In this document: positions 7,287-15,903 of the stretch, one piece after another
Layout of the letters: every line of letters starts with the position of its first letter
How positions within the stretch are numbered: position 1 is the first letter of the stretch
Assembly (NCBI RefSeq): GCF_963664965.1
Contig: NZ_OY761823.1
Location: 2,560,001-2,624,000 of the forward strand
DNA length: 64,000 nt
DNA from: an uncultured Pseudodesulfovibrio sp.
GTDB lineage: Bacteria > Desulfobacterota > Desulfovibrionia > Desulfovibrionales > Desulfovibrionaceae
Direction of reading: 5' to 3'
Notes under the pieces: model-generated
What the model was told of the DNA's origin: nothing
Seen by the model: only the letters and a program-made list of their open reading frames with translations
Database searches by the model: none
Made by a program: the position numbers and the translations under genes

Positions 7287-8273
7287 CTATTTTCTCCGTC
7301 TGGATGGCGTGTATGGAAATCCATTGGCTGGCCCCCAAGTGCGTAGTGTCTCATAGGCTGTCGTTTCACCTATTTCAAACTCTTTAGCCAATTCTTGATA
7401 CTTTTCACCTGCAGCAAACCTGCGGCATATGCTTGCACGTTGCACTGGGGTTAAAACCTCACGATGGTTGGATTTTGCAAATATTTGTTTCATAGGGAAA
7501 CCGTTCACTGGTCCCCATGTCTGTACAACAGCACGTACTCCAGTCAATCCGAGGGGATAATCGTTGGAAATGCTTTTATAGCTTTCTCCTAATGCTCGCC
7601 GCTTACATATTTCAGCACGTTCAGCATCACTCACCTTAGAGGCGCGGCCATTTTCTCCTCTGAATGCTCCTGCGAGCCTTTTCTCTTCCCGGATTATTGC
7701 CTTTCGTTCACGCTCTTGCGCTTCGGCGAGTTTGCGAGCTTCTCTTTGGGGGGCAAACCGTTTCAACCTAGCTTGGCTTATTCTTTCCCGGGTATCCTTA
7801 CTAACATTCTTTCCGGTGTGTGCCTTTCTGATTGCTTCAATAGCTTTATTAGATTTTTTATGCCCATAAGCAGGATGATCTTCTCCAAATTTACCGTAGC
7901 ACTGATTGTTCTTTCCCTTGTTGGCAATACTTATTCGTTCCCTGTGTTTGGCAGATAGGGTGCCTCCTGCTCCCCCGTCTCCCCCGGGCGTCATGTTGTA
8001 GCCAGTTGACCGATCCATAGAGTTGAGCTTGGCTATATACTCTCGCTCTTTTTGCTGAATCTCCTCATCGCTATTTCCTTTATACAAAATCTCCCACTCA
8101 AAAGACTTCTCACCATACTTACGCATGGCGTTGTAAAAATGGCTATAGCAACCATATTTGTACTGGAATTTTGCTCTTTGAAAATGACGTTGTTGAGCAT
8201 GGGAGAGAGTTCTTACCGTTTTCCCGATGTATATTTTACCATTAATTGTGTTTGTGGCTTTATAAACTATCAT
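7287..8273 (-). CDS. GIY-YIG homing-type endonuclease with NUMOD3 motifs
   Basis: The product is 328 residues. Residues 3-19 carry the GIY-YIG signature in the variant form VYKATN...GKIYIGKT, with the rest of the catalytic fold to about 95. Two NUMOD3-like DNA-binding motifs follow (about 108-165; pattern KHRERIS and TRERIS). A basic helical linker comes next, then two related helix-turn-helix units (about 215-260 and 275-320), each ending in a G-P-x-N-G-F-P motif. This is the design of free-standing phage and intron homing endonucleases, which cut one specific DNA site and spread by repair. It is not nested in any recognisable intron. No clear ribosome site is seen before the ATG. Function as an active nuclease is inferred. 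Confidence 0.85.
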   Translation of the reverse strand: MIVYKATNTINGKIYIGKTVRTLSHAQQRHFQRAKFQYKYGCYSHFYNAMRKYGEKSFEWEILYKGNSDEEIQQKEREYIAKLNSMDRSTGYNMTPGGDGGAGGTLSAKHRERISIANKGKNNQCYGKFGEDHPAYGHKKSNKAIEAIRKAHTGKNVSKDTRERISQARLKRFAPQREARKLAEAQERERKAIIREEKRLAGAFRGENGRASKVSDAERAEICKRRALGESYKSISNDYPLGLTGVRAVVQTWGPVNGFPMKQIFAKSNHREVLTPVQRASICRRFAAGEKYQELAKEFEIGETTAYETLRTWGPANGFPYTPSRRRK

Positions 8274-8356
8274 TATGACTTGTAAATTGTGGTGGCAAAG
8301 GTGATTAGAGTTTCTTGGTAAGAGACACGTTCAATAACGCATGATGCTTGGCCCTA

Positions 8357-9061
8357 TCATCGCTTCATGCTCGGAGCTAGAGGTCTACAGGATTGCTTCA
8401 CGTAGCTCTTCCATCGAAAAAAAACCCGATCTCCTTTAGCCCTGTTGCATCGGCTACATATCACTTGAAGATTGGTCAAAGTAGTATTCCCCCCCTTACT
8501 CTTCGGGAAGATGTGATCAACGTCTTTGCCTCTCATTAGGACTCTGGAACCACTCTCGTAATTCGTTCCATACTGCTTGCCACAGCAAGGGCTGTGTGTC
8601 GTATTATCAGCCAATAAGACTTCCTTTCGTATGTCTTCTGGAACGTCCATGCCAGCCGTTGGGCCACCACAACTTCCCCAAATCCCACTTCCGCCGTTTG
8701 TCCACTCTGTTTGAATAGGTGAGTCGGAAAATTTAGTTTTGGGTTGAGCACTAAAAAACGATGGGGGAGGAGGCGAGTAACCCGAATTAGAGTTGATGCC
8801 TGTTAAATCCTTTTGAGGCATTGGAATCACTTTCTTCGGATGCTTGCGCTCAAATCTTGCCTTTTTTCGCAGGAATGCACTCTGCTCCCACTCTGTCATT
8901 TCCTCAAGAGTCTTTCTTCTTATCGGCTCTTCCACATTTACATTCTTGGGGCGAGTTGGGCTTGAGGAGTCTTTTGGAGTGAATTTATCCCAAAACTTGC
9001 CTGTCAGAAATAACGCGGCACAAACGATCAGCATGGCTAGGATTAGTTGTGTGGTCATCAT
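8357..9061 (-). CDS. HNH endonuclease with N-terminal membrane segment
   Basis: The product is 234 residues. Residues 4-22 form a single hydrophobic segment, then comes a charged and Pro-rich linker (about 25-150) and a C-terminal HNH domain. The domain shows Cys159/Cys160, DVDHIFPKSKGG (180-191) with the catalytic His, the Asn of the TNL element (197), and Cys202/Cys205 for a structural zinc. HNH enzymes nick or cut DNA. The membrane segment is unusual and would place the nuclease at the membrane, with the side unresolved. The neighbouring gene is another nuclease, and the chaperone-like operon starts divergently to the right. The ATG lacks a clear ribosome site. Confidence 0.8.
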   Translation of the reverse strand: MMTTQLILAMLIVCAALFLTGKFWDKFTPKDSSSPTRPKNVNVEEPIRRKTLEEMTEWEQSAFLRKKARFERKHPKKVIPMPQKDLTGINSNSGYSPPPPSFFSAQPKTKFSDSPIQTEWTNGGSGIWGSCGGPTAGMDVPEDIRKEVLLADNTTHSPCCGKQYGTNYESGSRVLMRGKDVDHIFPKSKGGNTTLTNLQVICSRCNRAKGDRVFFRWKSYVKQSCRPLAPSMKR

Positions 9062-9254
9062 GAATGCAGTTATAGTTGGTCAGTTTTCATTTAACTCATT
9101 TGTGACTTCTTTATTCTGAGACAGATTGTCTCATCATATTCACGGCTTGCTTAATTGAAAGACTATAGGAGGTGCAGGAAAGTGAGTCAACGCTACTTCG
9201 AAAGACAATTGTTTCCGCCATCCTCCATGTCTTTCCTTGTCATGCAATTTCAGA

Positions 9255-9285
9255 GACCTTGATGGACAATCTGTCAATCAAGGTC
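9255..9285 (+). terminator. Terminator-like hairpin in the divergent region
   Basis: A 9-bp stem GACCTTGAT/ATCAAGGTC (9255-9263 with 9277-9285) is followed by TTTTC on the forward strand. No forward gene lies directly upstream. It could shield the operon from readthrough or mark the end of a lost gene. Confidence 0.45.
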
Positions 9286-9500
9286 TTTTCATCCTTCAGG
9301 TGGGGGCTCAGAATTAATAAAAAACAGCCCTTCTGGAGTATACTCTAATTTGATTTTGTTTAGATTGTGAAACTCGGATTATTGCTACACAGAATTGATG
9401 TTCATTTTCGAATGTCCGGGTGTGGTTTAAATCAGACTAATGAGATCGTGAATTGAATAGTTTTTATTCATTTATTGAGAACCTTTATCGAGATAACATC

Positions 9501-9529
9501 TTGACGAAAAATTGCATTTTGCCTATTAA
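9501..9529 (+). promoter_or_regulatory. Candidate sigma-70 promoter of the chaperone-like operon
   Basis: TTGACG (9501-9506), a 17-bp spacer and TATTAA (9524-9529) stand 48 bp before the first start codon. The -35 matches five of six consensus positions and the -10 four of six. No heat-shock type promoter was noticed. Confidence 0.5.
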
Positions 9530-9577
9530 TTCAATGTTTAAATATTCTATCCTACAGATATACGTCAGGAGTTAGGG

Positions 9578-9952
9578 ATGCACGATTTAAAAGCTGATAA
9601 TGCTGAAGAATTACGGCAAGCTGTCGTTGAGATGGCAACTGAGTCGTGGAGGTTTGGTCGAGTATTCGATCGTATGCTCTCTAAGCTGGATGCAGGAGAA
9701 CAGAGTCGATACAAAAGCCAATTTCGCTGGTTCATGAAAAAAGTAGGTGAAGCATTAGAGCAGGCCGAATTGAAATTGGTGAACGTAGAAGAACAGCCGT
9801 TCGATCCAGGTGTGGCAGCAACCCCCTTAAATATTGATGAATTTGATGAAAGTGATGCCTTGGTTGTTGATCAGATGCTCGAACCAATCATTATGGGAAA
9901 AGCGGGCTTGGTAAAAACTGGAACGGTCATTTTGAGGAAGGTGAACATATGA
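9578..9952 (+). CDS. GrpE-like nucleotide-exchange protein, short form
   Basis: The product is 124 residues with AGGAG 6 nt before the ATG. An N-terminal helical half (about 5-65) is much shorter than GrpE's long coiled coil. The C-terminal half matches GrpE's beta domain in spacing: a Pro-Phe-Asp-Pro motif at 74-77, then about 20 residues, a Val-Val-x-x-Met strand (96-100) and a final Gly-x-Val-Ile-Leu-Arg-Lys strand (115-121). In GrpE this domain pushes into the Hsp70 nucleotide cleft to release ADP. Its stop overlaps the Hsp70 start as ATGA, so the two are translationally coupled, which supports the pairing. The homology is judged by eye. A structure prediction compared with GrpE would settle it. 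Confidence 0.6.
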   Translation: MHDLKADNAEELRQAVVEMATESWRFGRVFDRMLSKLDAGEQSRYKSQFRWFMKKVGEALEQAELKLVNVEEQPFDPGVAATPLNIDEFDESDALVVDQMLEPIIMGKAGLVKTGTVILRKVNI

Positions 9953-12444
9953 GAAATTACATTGGGATTGACTTGGGTACTACGAATAGCGCCATTTGCT
10001 CATATGACGGTTCCGAGACGAGGATATGGAAAAGCCCACAGCAGAACGATGTAACCCCCTCTTACATATATATCGACCGACGTGGAAATAAGCAGATTGG
10101 TTATAATGCATACAATATGGACCCCATAAGTCCTGACAATACTGCTAAGTATTTTAAACGTCTTATGGGGACAAGTACACCAGTTAACCTTTCTGCTGTT
10201 GATGTATGCAAAACCCCAGAAGAATGCTCAGCAGAAATCTTAAAAGTGCTTTATGGTTACCTGCCAGAGGAAATTCGTATTACCGAAGATTCAGGGACAG
10301 TAATTACAGTCCCTGCCGCTTTTAATCAGATGCAAAAAGATGCAACGATGCAAGCTGCACGCATGGCTGGAATAGGTAATGTGGCTCTTATGCAAGAACC
10401 TGTTGCAGCGGTTATGAGTGTCATAAAATCACGCAACACTGATGGCATGTTTTTGATCTATGATTTAGGAGGCGGTACTCTCGACATCGCAATAGCTGAA
10501 TGCATCGGAGGACGCGTCAATCTCCTCGCACATGGAGGAATTGCAATGTGTGGAGGACGAGACTTTGATAGGGTTCTCGTCGATAATGTTGTTCGCCCAT
10601 GGTTGTATGAGAATTTTGATTTGCCCGAGGGATTTTCGGTCGATCCTAATTATAACTCACTTATGAGGTTAGCTACTTGGGCAACTGAACGTTCTAAGAT
10701 TGAACTCTCAGCAAAAGAAGAATCTGTAATTAGCCTGTCAGAGGCTGAAACTAGAATGAGAGATATAAGTGGGAATGAAATTTATCTCGACATTCCACTA
10801 CAGCGCAAGCTCTATGATGAGTTAATAGCAAAGCGTGTCGAGGAGACCATCGTTTCAGCGAGAGATACACTTCAGAAGGCTGGATTGTCGCCTTATGATC
10901 TTGAACGGGTCGTATTTGTTGGTGGACCGACCAACTATAAACCATTGCGTGACAAAGTAGCCTCTGAACTGGGTATTCCCGGGAGCACAGATGTAAATCC
11001 AATGACCGCTGTGGCAGAAGGAGCGAGTCTTTTTGCCGAGTCTATTGATTGGAGTTCACAAAATCGCTCTAGGAAGGATACGCGGGGGCAAATCTTATCT
11101 GAAGGTGAACTGACGATAGCATTTAACTATATTTCTAGAACTCCTGACGTGAAAGCAAAGATAGCCGTACAGGTTCAAGGTGAAGTTGCTTCCGGGTCAG
11201 AATTCCAAATTGATAGCATTGACACGGGGTGGACTTCAGGTCGGATGCCACTTGTTCATGCAGCTTCAATTGAAGTTTCTTTGCCTAAAACTGGAGAAAA
11301 TCAGTTTAAAATATCTGCAGTTAATCATGTCGGCAGCCCAATAGAATTGAAGGAAGATGTAATTGTCATCACCCGAACGGCTGCAACAGTTGATGCCATT
11401 CCCGCTTCTCATTCTATTGGAGTCGAAGTTCTTAATAGGCTCGGAGGGCAACAAGAACTTGAGTATATAATTCGCTCTGGTGACTTGCTTCCTAAAAAAG
11501 GGAAAGTCCTCTTCAAGGCGGCAGAATCTCTTAAAGCAGGATCAGCTGATTCCTTGAATTTTGCTCTATGGGAAGGAGATATTGAAGATAATATTTCTGA
11601 CAATCGCCATATCGGTGTTTTGAAGATATCTGGATCGGATTTTGACGACGGAGTTATTCCTGCTGGCGCGGACCTTGAGTGCGACTTTGAAATATTGGAT
11701 TCAGGTAACATCGTTTTAGAGGTCTCTGTCCCATGCATTGGTGGTGTTTTTCATTCGGGAAAGAACTTCTATTCGCGCCAGGAAGCAGAAGACAATTATG
11801 CAAATGCTCCTGATATGATTATTCAAGAAGCTGAAGAGACACTTGGCAGGATCAATGAAATCAATGATGTTGTCGAGAATCCAAAACTTGATCAGGCTCG
11901 GGATAAAATTGATTCAGCAGTCTCTCTTGATCCCTGTGAAACTGAAGCGGAAAAGTCATTAGAGGCAAGGGAAAAAATCCTTGAGGTTAGACGCCTTCTG
12001 GCCCAGGTCAGAAAGGAGCATCGCAAGGAAATACGCCAAATAGACCTCTATAACGTAACCTCGTTTTTTGAAGACTATGTGAGGCAGTATGCGCGACCTT
12101 CTGAAATTTCATCTTTTAATAGCTTAGTAAAATCGGCAGAGCGGTCGATTAGCCACAATGATCATGGGTTTGAAAACCATCTGTCGGACTTGAAAGGCAG
12201 AAATTTTGAAATCCTCTGGCGACAAGATTGGTTTGTTGTTGACCGGTTTAAATGGATGGCAGAGTCACCCCACCAATTCGCTGACAAAGCTCGTTTTGAA
12301 GGGCTTGTAGCCGCAGGCACACAATTTATGCGTGGTGATGATATTGAAAAATTACGAGATGTTGTAGCTCAACTTTCCTCTATTCAAATAGGATCTGGCC
12401 CTGACAACGAAATGCTTGATGTCGTCAACATCCTTAGGGGGTGA
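9949..12444 (+). CDS. Divergent Hsp70 (DnaK-like) with an inserted domain
   Basis: The product is 831 residues, against about 640 for DnaK. The nucleotide-binding domain fills 1-370: phosphate-1 GIDLGTTNS (6-14), phosphate-2 YDLGGGTLDIAI (171-182) and the adenosine motif VFVGGPTNYKPLR (322-334). A beta-rich segment of about 105 residues (380-487) follows, absent from DnaK. Then comes a region that lines up with the DnaK substrate domain (488-595), starting SIGVEV and containing LLPKKG where DnaK has IPTKKS. The rest (600-831) is helical, longer than the usual lid. The ribosome site is AAGGTG. The gene overlaps the GrpE-like gene and runs directly into an AAA+ ATPase gene. It should be an ATP-driven clamp for a protein partner. 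It is not the housekeeping DnaK, judging by its domain plan and context. Confidence 0.9.
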   Translation: MRNYIGIDLGTTNSAICSYDGSETRIWKSPQQNDVTPSYIYIDRRGNKQIGYNAYNMDPISPDNTAKYFKRLMGTSTPVNLSAVDVCKTPEECSAEILKVLYGYLPEEIRITEDSGTVITVPAAFNQMQKDATMQAARMAGIGNVALMQEPVAAVMSVIKSRNTDGMFLIYDLGGGTLDIAIAECIGGRVNLLAHGGIAMCGGRDFDRVLVDNVVRPWLYENFDLPEGFSVDPNYNSLMRLATWATERSKIELSAKEESVISLSEAETRMRDISGNEIYLDIPLQRKLYDELIAKRVEETIVSARDTLQKAGLSPYDLERVVFVGGPTNYKPLRDKVASELGIPGSTDVNPMTAVAEGASLFAESIDWSSQNRSRKDTRGQILSEGELTIAFNYISRTPDVKAKIAVQVQGEVASGSEFQIDSIDTGWTSGRMPLVHAASIEVSLPKTGENQFKISAVNHVGSPIELKEDVIVITRTAATVDAIPASHSIGVEVLNRLGGQQELEYIIRSGDLLPKKGKVLFKAAESLKAGSADSLNFALWEGDIEDNISDNRHIGVLKISGSDFDDGVIPAGADLECDFEILDSGNIVLEVSVPCIGGVFHSGKNFYSRQEAEDNYANAPDMIIQEAEETLGRINEINDVVENPKLDQARDKIDSAVSLDPCETEAEKSLEAREKILEVRRLLAQVRKEHRKEIRQIDLYNVTSFFEDYVRQYARPSEISSFNSLVKSAERSISHNDHGFENHLSDLKGRNFEILWRQDWFVVDRFKWMAESPHQFADKARFEGLVAAGTQFMRGDDIEKLRDVVAQLSSIQIGSGPDNEMLDVVNILRG

Positions 12445-12446
12445 CC

Positions 12447-13895
12447 ATGGCTAAGGATGCGTGGATCCCAATAGGGTTTGTTCTGTCTGACGGATCAACA
12501 ATCCGGTCTCTTCTATACTCTGGTGAGGAGTGGCAAATATACGAGACGAATGAAGCAACCAATATTCTAATTATACGTTCCGGCCTAAAAGAGCGATGGC
12601 TAGAGGAAGGGTTTCTCACTGATTCATTATTTAAACCAATCGAGTTTAGCTCAGACGTTTTTCAATGTCTGTCGAGTAATAAAAAATACTCTTTAGAACC
12701 TGTAGAGGGAGGCAAGTCTCCTGACACAAAAATAGATGCGTTGGCATTTGCTGTAGCTATACGCGAATCCCGTAAGCTATCAGAAGGTTCATTTCATGAC
12801 GCTTTGTATATTGAACAATACTCTACCTTGCTGCCGACTTGGACTTCATCTTCATACGTAGATGACAATGTAGTTTTGGGAACTTGGTTGACAGGTGGTG
12901 TGGTTGTTTCAACAGGTTCTTTTCGGAGGTTGAACAATTTAACGGGTTGGATGCCCGTTGATGATCTTTTGGATGTAATTAAGGCTGCAGGCCTCTCAAC
13001 ACCGGTAGATGCAGGACTCCTAGCCAAACAGAAACCATCACCAAAAGTGGACGATGCCCATCTTGATGAAAAGGTTAATAAGGGACAACCGCAGGCTCAT
13101 GATCATGTGGTTGAGACAGGGTCTTTCTCATTGCCTGGGAGGCCTCATCTTGAGAATTTCTTTAATGATCATGTGGTAGATATCCTCGTAAATTCAGAAA
13201 GGTACCAAGCCTTAGGGATTGATTTTCCTTCAGCAATAATTCTGCATGGTCCTCCAGGCTGCGGTAAAACTTTTGCCGTAGAAAAGTTGGTAGAATTCAT
13301 AAATTGGCCTAGCTACTCGATCGATTCAAATAGTGTAGGCAGCCCCTATATTCATGAAACAAGTAAAAAGATTTCTGAAGTTTTCGACACAGCTATCGAC
13401 AACGCTCCATCTATTGTCATGATAGATGAAATGGAGTCTTTTTTGGCTGACAGACGTTCAGGGGGGACTTCAGGGCTACATCACATTGAGGAAGTTGCTG
13501 AATTTCTTAGACGTATCCCTGAAGCTATTAAGAACAGAGTCCTTATTGTTGCCATGACAAACTTGATTGAAATGATCGACCCAGCGATTTTGCGACGAGG
13601 GCGGTTCGATCACATTATTGAGGTTGGTATGCCATCAAAAGAAGAAGTAACCTCTTTATTGGATTCGTTGTTGAGCAACATACCGAGTGTGGGAGATCTA
13701 GACCTAGAAGGCGTAATTGATGCACTCACAGGCAAGCCTCTTTCAGATGCAGCTTTTGTTATAAGAGAAGCCGCAAGGCTCGCAGCTAAAGCAGGAAAAA
13801 ATCAACTTGATCAAGATAGCATAAATGCTGCTCTTGGATGCCTCCCTAATGCTCTCGATGAAGATACAAAACGAATTGGCTTCGTTCAGGATTAG
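12447..13895 (+). CDS. AAA+ ATPase of the chaperone-like operon
   Basis: The product is about 482 residues. The N-terminal 220 residues are a beta-rich domain I do not recognise, then a charged linker. One classical AAA module follows (about 225-440): Walker A GPPGCGKT (268-275), Walker B IVMIDE (323-328), sensor-1 AMTN (369-372) and the arginine-finger motif RRGRFD (383-388), as in FtsH, Cdc48 and Rca types. It should form a ring that remodels or unfolds a bound protein. ATG at 12447 is chosen because GGGGG sits 5 nt before it. A GTG at 12441, overlapping the Hsp70 stop, is the alternative. No protease domain is attached. Confidence 0.9.
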   Translation: MAKDAWIPIGFVLSDGSTIRSLLYSGEEWQIYETNEATNILIIRSGLKERWLEEGFLTDSLFKPIEFSSDVFQCLSSNKKYSLEPVEGGKSPDTKIDALAFAVAIRESRKLSEGSFHDALYIEQYSTLLPTWTSSSYVDDNVVLGTWLTGGVVVSTGSFRRLNNLTGWMPVDDLLDVIKAAGLSTPVDAGLLAKQKPSPKVDDAHLDEKVNKGQPQAHDHVVETGSFSLPGRPHLENFFNDHVVDILVNSERYQALGIDFPSAIILHGPPGCGKTFAVEKLVEFINWPSYSIDSNSVGSPYIHETSKKISEVFDTAIDNAPSIVMIDEMESFLADRRSGGTSGLHHIEEVAEFLRRIPEAIKNRVLIVAMTNLIEMIDPAILRRGRFDHIIEVGMPSKEEVTSLLDSLLSNIPSVGDLDLEGVIDALTGKPLSDAAFVIREAARLAAKAGKNQLDQDSINAALGCLPNALDEDTKRIGFVQD

Positions 13896-13912
13896 CTAGC
13901 CTCGGAGAAAGT

Positions 13913-15856
13913 ATGAATTTATCTCAGAACCCATTTTACATTCTGAATACAACGATTAGAGATAATCGAAAAAGAATAATGGAGCTGGCTGAAGAGCGCA
14001 GCCTATTGCAAGACTCTGATGAGTGCATGAAAGCGCGAACTTGCCTTACGACTCCTAGGAAAAGACTTTCAGCTGAGGTTGCCTGGCTATTGGGGGTAGG
14101 GCCAAAGAAGATTCAAGAATTGCTGACACTCCTCGAAGAGGCTCCAGAACGTATTCTAGGTACTAATAGTTTTACATCAATAGGCCGAGCGAATGTTCTC
14201 GCGGAAGCACTCACCAGAGTTAATTTTGAGGACCTTTATGAGGCCACAGAATGGATTTTAGAGCTCGCTTGGACTTATGAAAGCGTAGACCCTGAAGAGG
14301 TGCTCGCAATCATCAATGAAGAACGAATTGTGTCTGGATTTACAGAGGTAAAAGATTACTCAGTTGTAGAAGAAGAAATACAAAACCGTAGGCGTTGTTT
14401 TGGTAAGCAGATACGATCTGCTCTTTTACACCTGTCCCGCGAGGACTTTATTGAGGCAGTGACAGTTGCAGCAGAGGTCGCCACCGAAGATGGAGAAGAG
14501 CATGGTCCTGTTTTAATTGAAGATCTTGTAGATCGCTATGAAGTCGAAGTTCAGGAGAATCTCAGTAATGGAGAAGATGTCATCACACAACTGGTTCAAG
14601 ACATCAGGGCAGGCTTGGACGAGGAACAACCAGATTCTCAGCTCGACTCCATGGTGGGCAAGCTGATCCAAACCGTAAAAGCCTGGGATAAGATCGCTCA
14701 ACCAATACAAATAATGGCTATGAGCAAAGGCTCCGACCATGAAGTAAGCAATCAATTAGCTTGGACAGTACGAAGCTTGGCAATCCATATGTTTAACGAG
14801 CATGGCAAGCTCGAATTCTCTCAACGTATTACGGACATGCTGCAGGATGTTTTCGCAGAAGCTAGAGAGGTTGCTGAACAAACTGCTGCGGATGCTACAA
14901 CTCTTGGCGAAATCGCTTCACAACGTGCTTTGGATGTTGAGCTTTCCGAAATCGAAAAAATCGTTAAGGATATAAATACAGCGATTAAGTCAAAGAACGC
15001 TTCATCATTGTCAAACAAAGTTGGTAAGTTATGCGATGCAATAAGTAATTGGGATGTCCCGTTGGATAATGAAGCCAGTCAGCATGCAGCCTGGGCCGGT
15101 CGAAATTTAGCAATCAAATTGTACAACGAGGAAAGCCATCTCAATTATTCACAGCAAATTATCAATGTCCTTTTGCATACATTTATTGACTGTGGAGAAG
15201 TATCTGATCAAATTTCTGAAGATGCAAAATCTTTAATGAATATTGCTAACGAGCGAAACGAGCTAGAATCACAATTCCAAGAATACAATTTGAATGGCAA
15301 TAGTTTCACATACAAGAAGAAGGAATACTCAATAAAGGAAATTCGCCATGTTGGATTCTATCGTGCTTTAACAACCCACAAGACAAACTTTGTAAAAACT
15401 GGTGAGACAGAAGAAGCTCATATTTTTCTTACATTGAAGAATGGAAAAGAGGTCAATATCTCAATAGATGAGCAAGGGTTTATTTTTAAAAGCAACAAGT
15501 CTGAACAGATAAGCACTATTGTTGATTTCTATTCTTACCTTTCCAACGTAACTTTTGAAGATAGAGTCCAATACTACGAGTCACAAATCAAAAATAAAGG
15601 CTACTTCATTTACGATAAGTGCTGCTTCTATCCACATAAAAAAGTTGTCTTTAGAAATAAAGATTTTGATTTAAAAACAACATCATTTTTGCGAAGTTAC
15701 GGTTGTGTTGAGATGAGAAAAAAAGATTACGGATTTCTTGACAAACTAAAACGAGAAGTCTCTTTCACGAAGATACCTCAGTTTAGTACGATTACTGATT
15801 CGGATGTGATCTTTTATCTTTTAGATAAACATTTTGGCTTAAGGTGGAAATCATAA
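13913..15856 (+). CDS. J-like helical protein with an internal duplication
   Basis: The product is 647 residues with GGAGA before the ATG. The first 60 residues (NPFYIL, then a charged helix, then TTPRKRLSAEVAWLLG) resemble a J domain in helix order and in the final 'P-R-K-R-L-x-A-E' element, but the HPD motif that activates Hsp70 is missing. Residues about 228-337 and 352-446 are two copies of one helical unit; both share 'kl...W', 'aW..R.LAI...NE', 'L..SQ.I...L' and 'DA..L..IA'. The C-terminal part (465-647) begins with a beta-rich segment like the small domains often joined to bacterial J proteins. Its place in the operon suggests it links the Hsp70 to a target. Function is inferred. Confidence 0.7.
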   Translation: MNLSQNPFYILNTTIRDNRKRIMELAEERSLLQDSDECMKARTCLTTPRKRLSAEVAWLLGVGPKKIQELLTLLEEAPERILGTNSFTSIGRANVLAEALTRVNFEDLYEATEWILELAWTYESVDPEEVLAIINEERIVSGFTEVKDYSVVEEEIQNRRRCFGKQIRSALLHLSREDFIEAVTVAAEVATEDGEEHGPVLIEDLVDRYEVEVQENLSNGEDVITQLVQDIRAGLDEEQPDSQLDSMVGKLIQTVKAWDKIAQPIQIMAMSKGSDHEVSNQLAWTVRSLAIHMFNEHGKLEFSQRITDMLQDVFAEAREVAEQTAADATTLGEIASQRALDVELSEIEKIVKDINTAIKSKNASSLSNKVGKLCDAISNWDVPLDNEASQHAAWAGRNLAIKLYNEESHLNYSQQIINVLLHTFIDCGEVSDQISEDAKSLMNIANERNELESQFQEYNLNGNSFTYKKKEYSIKEIRHVGFYRALTTHKTNFVKTGETEEAHIFLTLKNGKEVNISIDEQGFIFKSNKSEQISTIVDFYSYLSNVTFEDRVQYYESQIKNKGYFIYDKCCFYPHKKVVFRNKDFDLKTTSFLRSYGCVEMRKKDYGFLDKLKREVSFTKIPQFSTITDSDVIFYLLDKHFGLRWKS

Positions 15857-15903
15857 ATACAGTTGTCTTGTAGCCTGTCGTTTTAATCATATCCAGTTAT
15901 AAC

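Larger units (their letters stand above)
9062..9577. other. Divergent intergenic region before the chaperone-like operon
   Basis: About 515 bp, AT-rich, with no supported gene. It separates the leftward HNH gene from the rightward operon. It holds a hairpin at 9255-9285 and a good promoter candidate at 9501-9529, both listed separately. Much of the rest (9330-9480) has no structure I can name. Confidence 0.5.
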
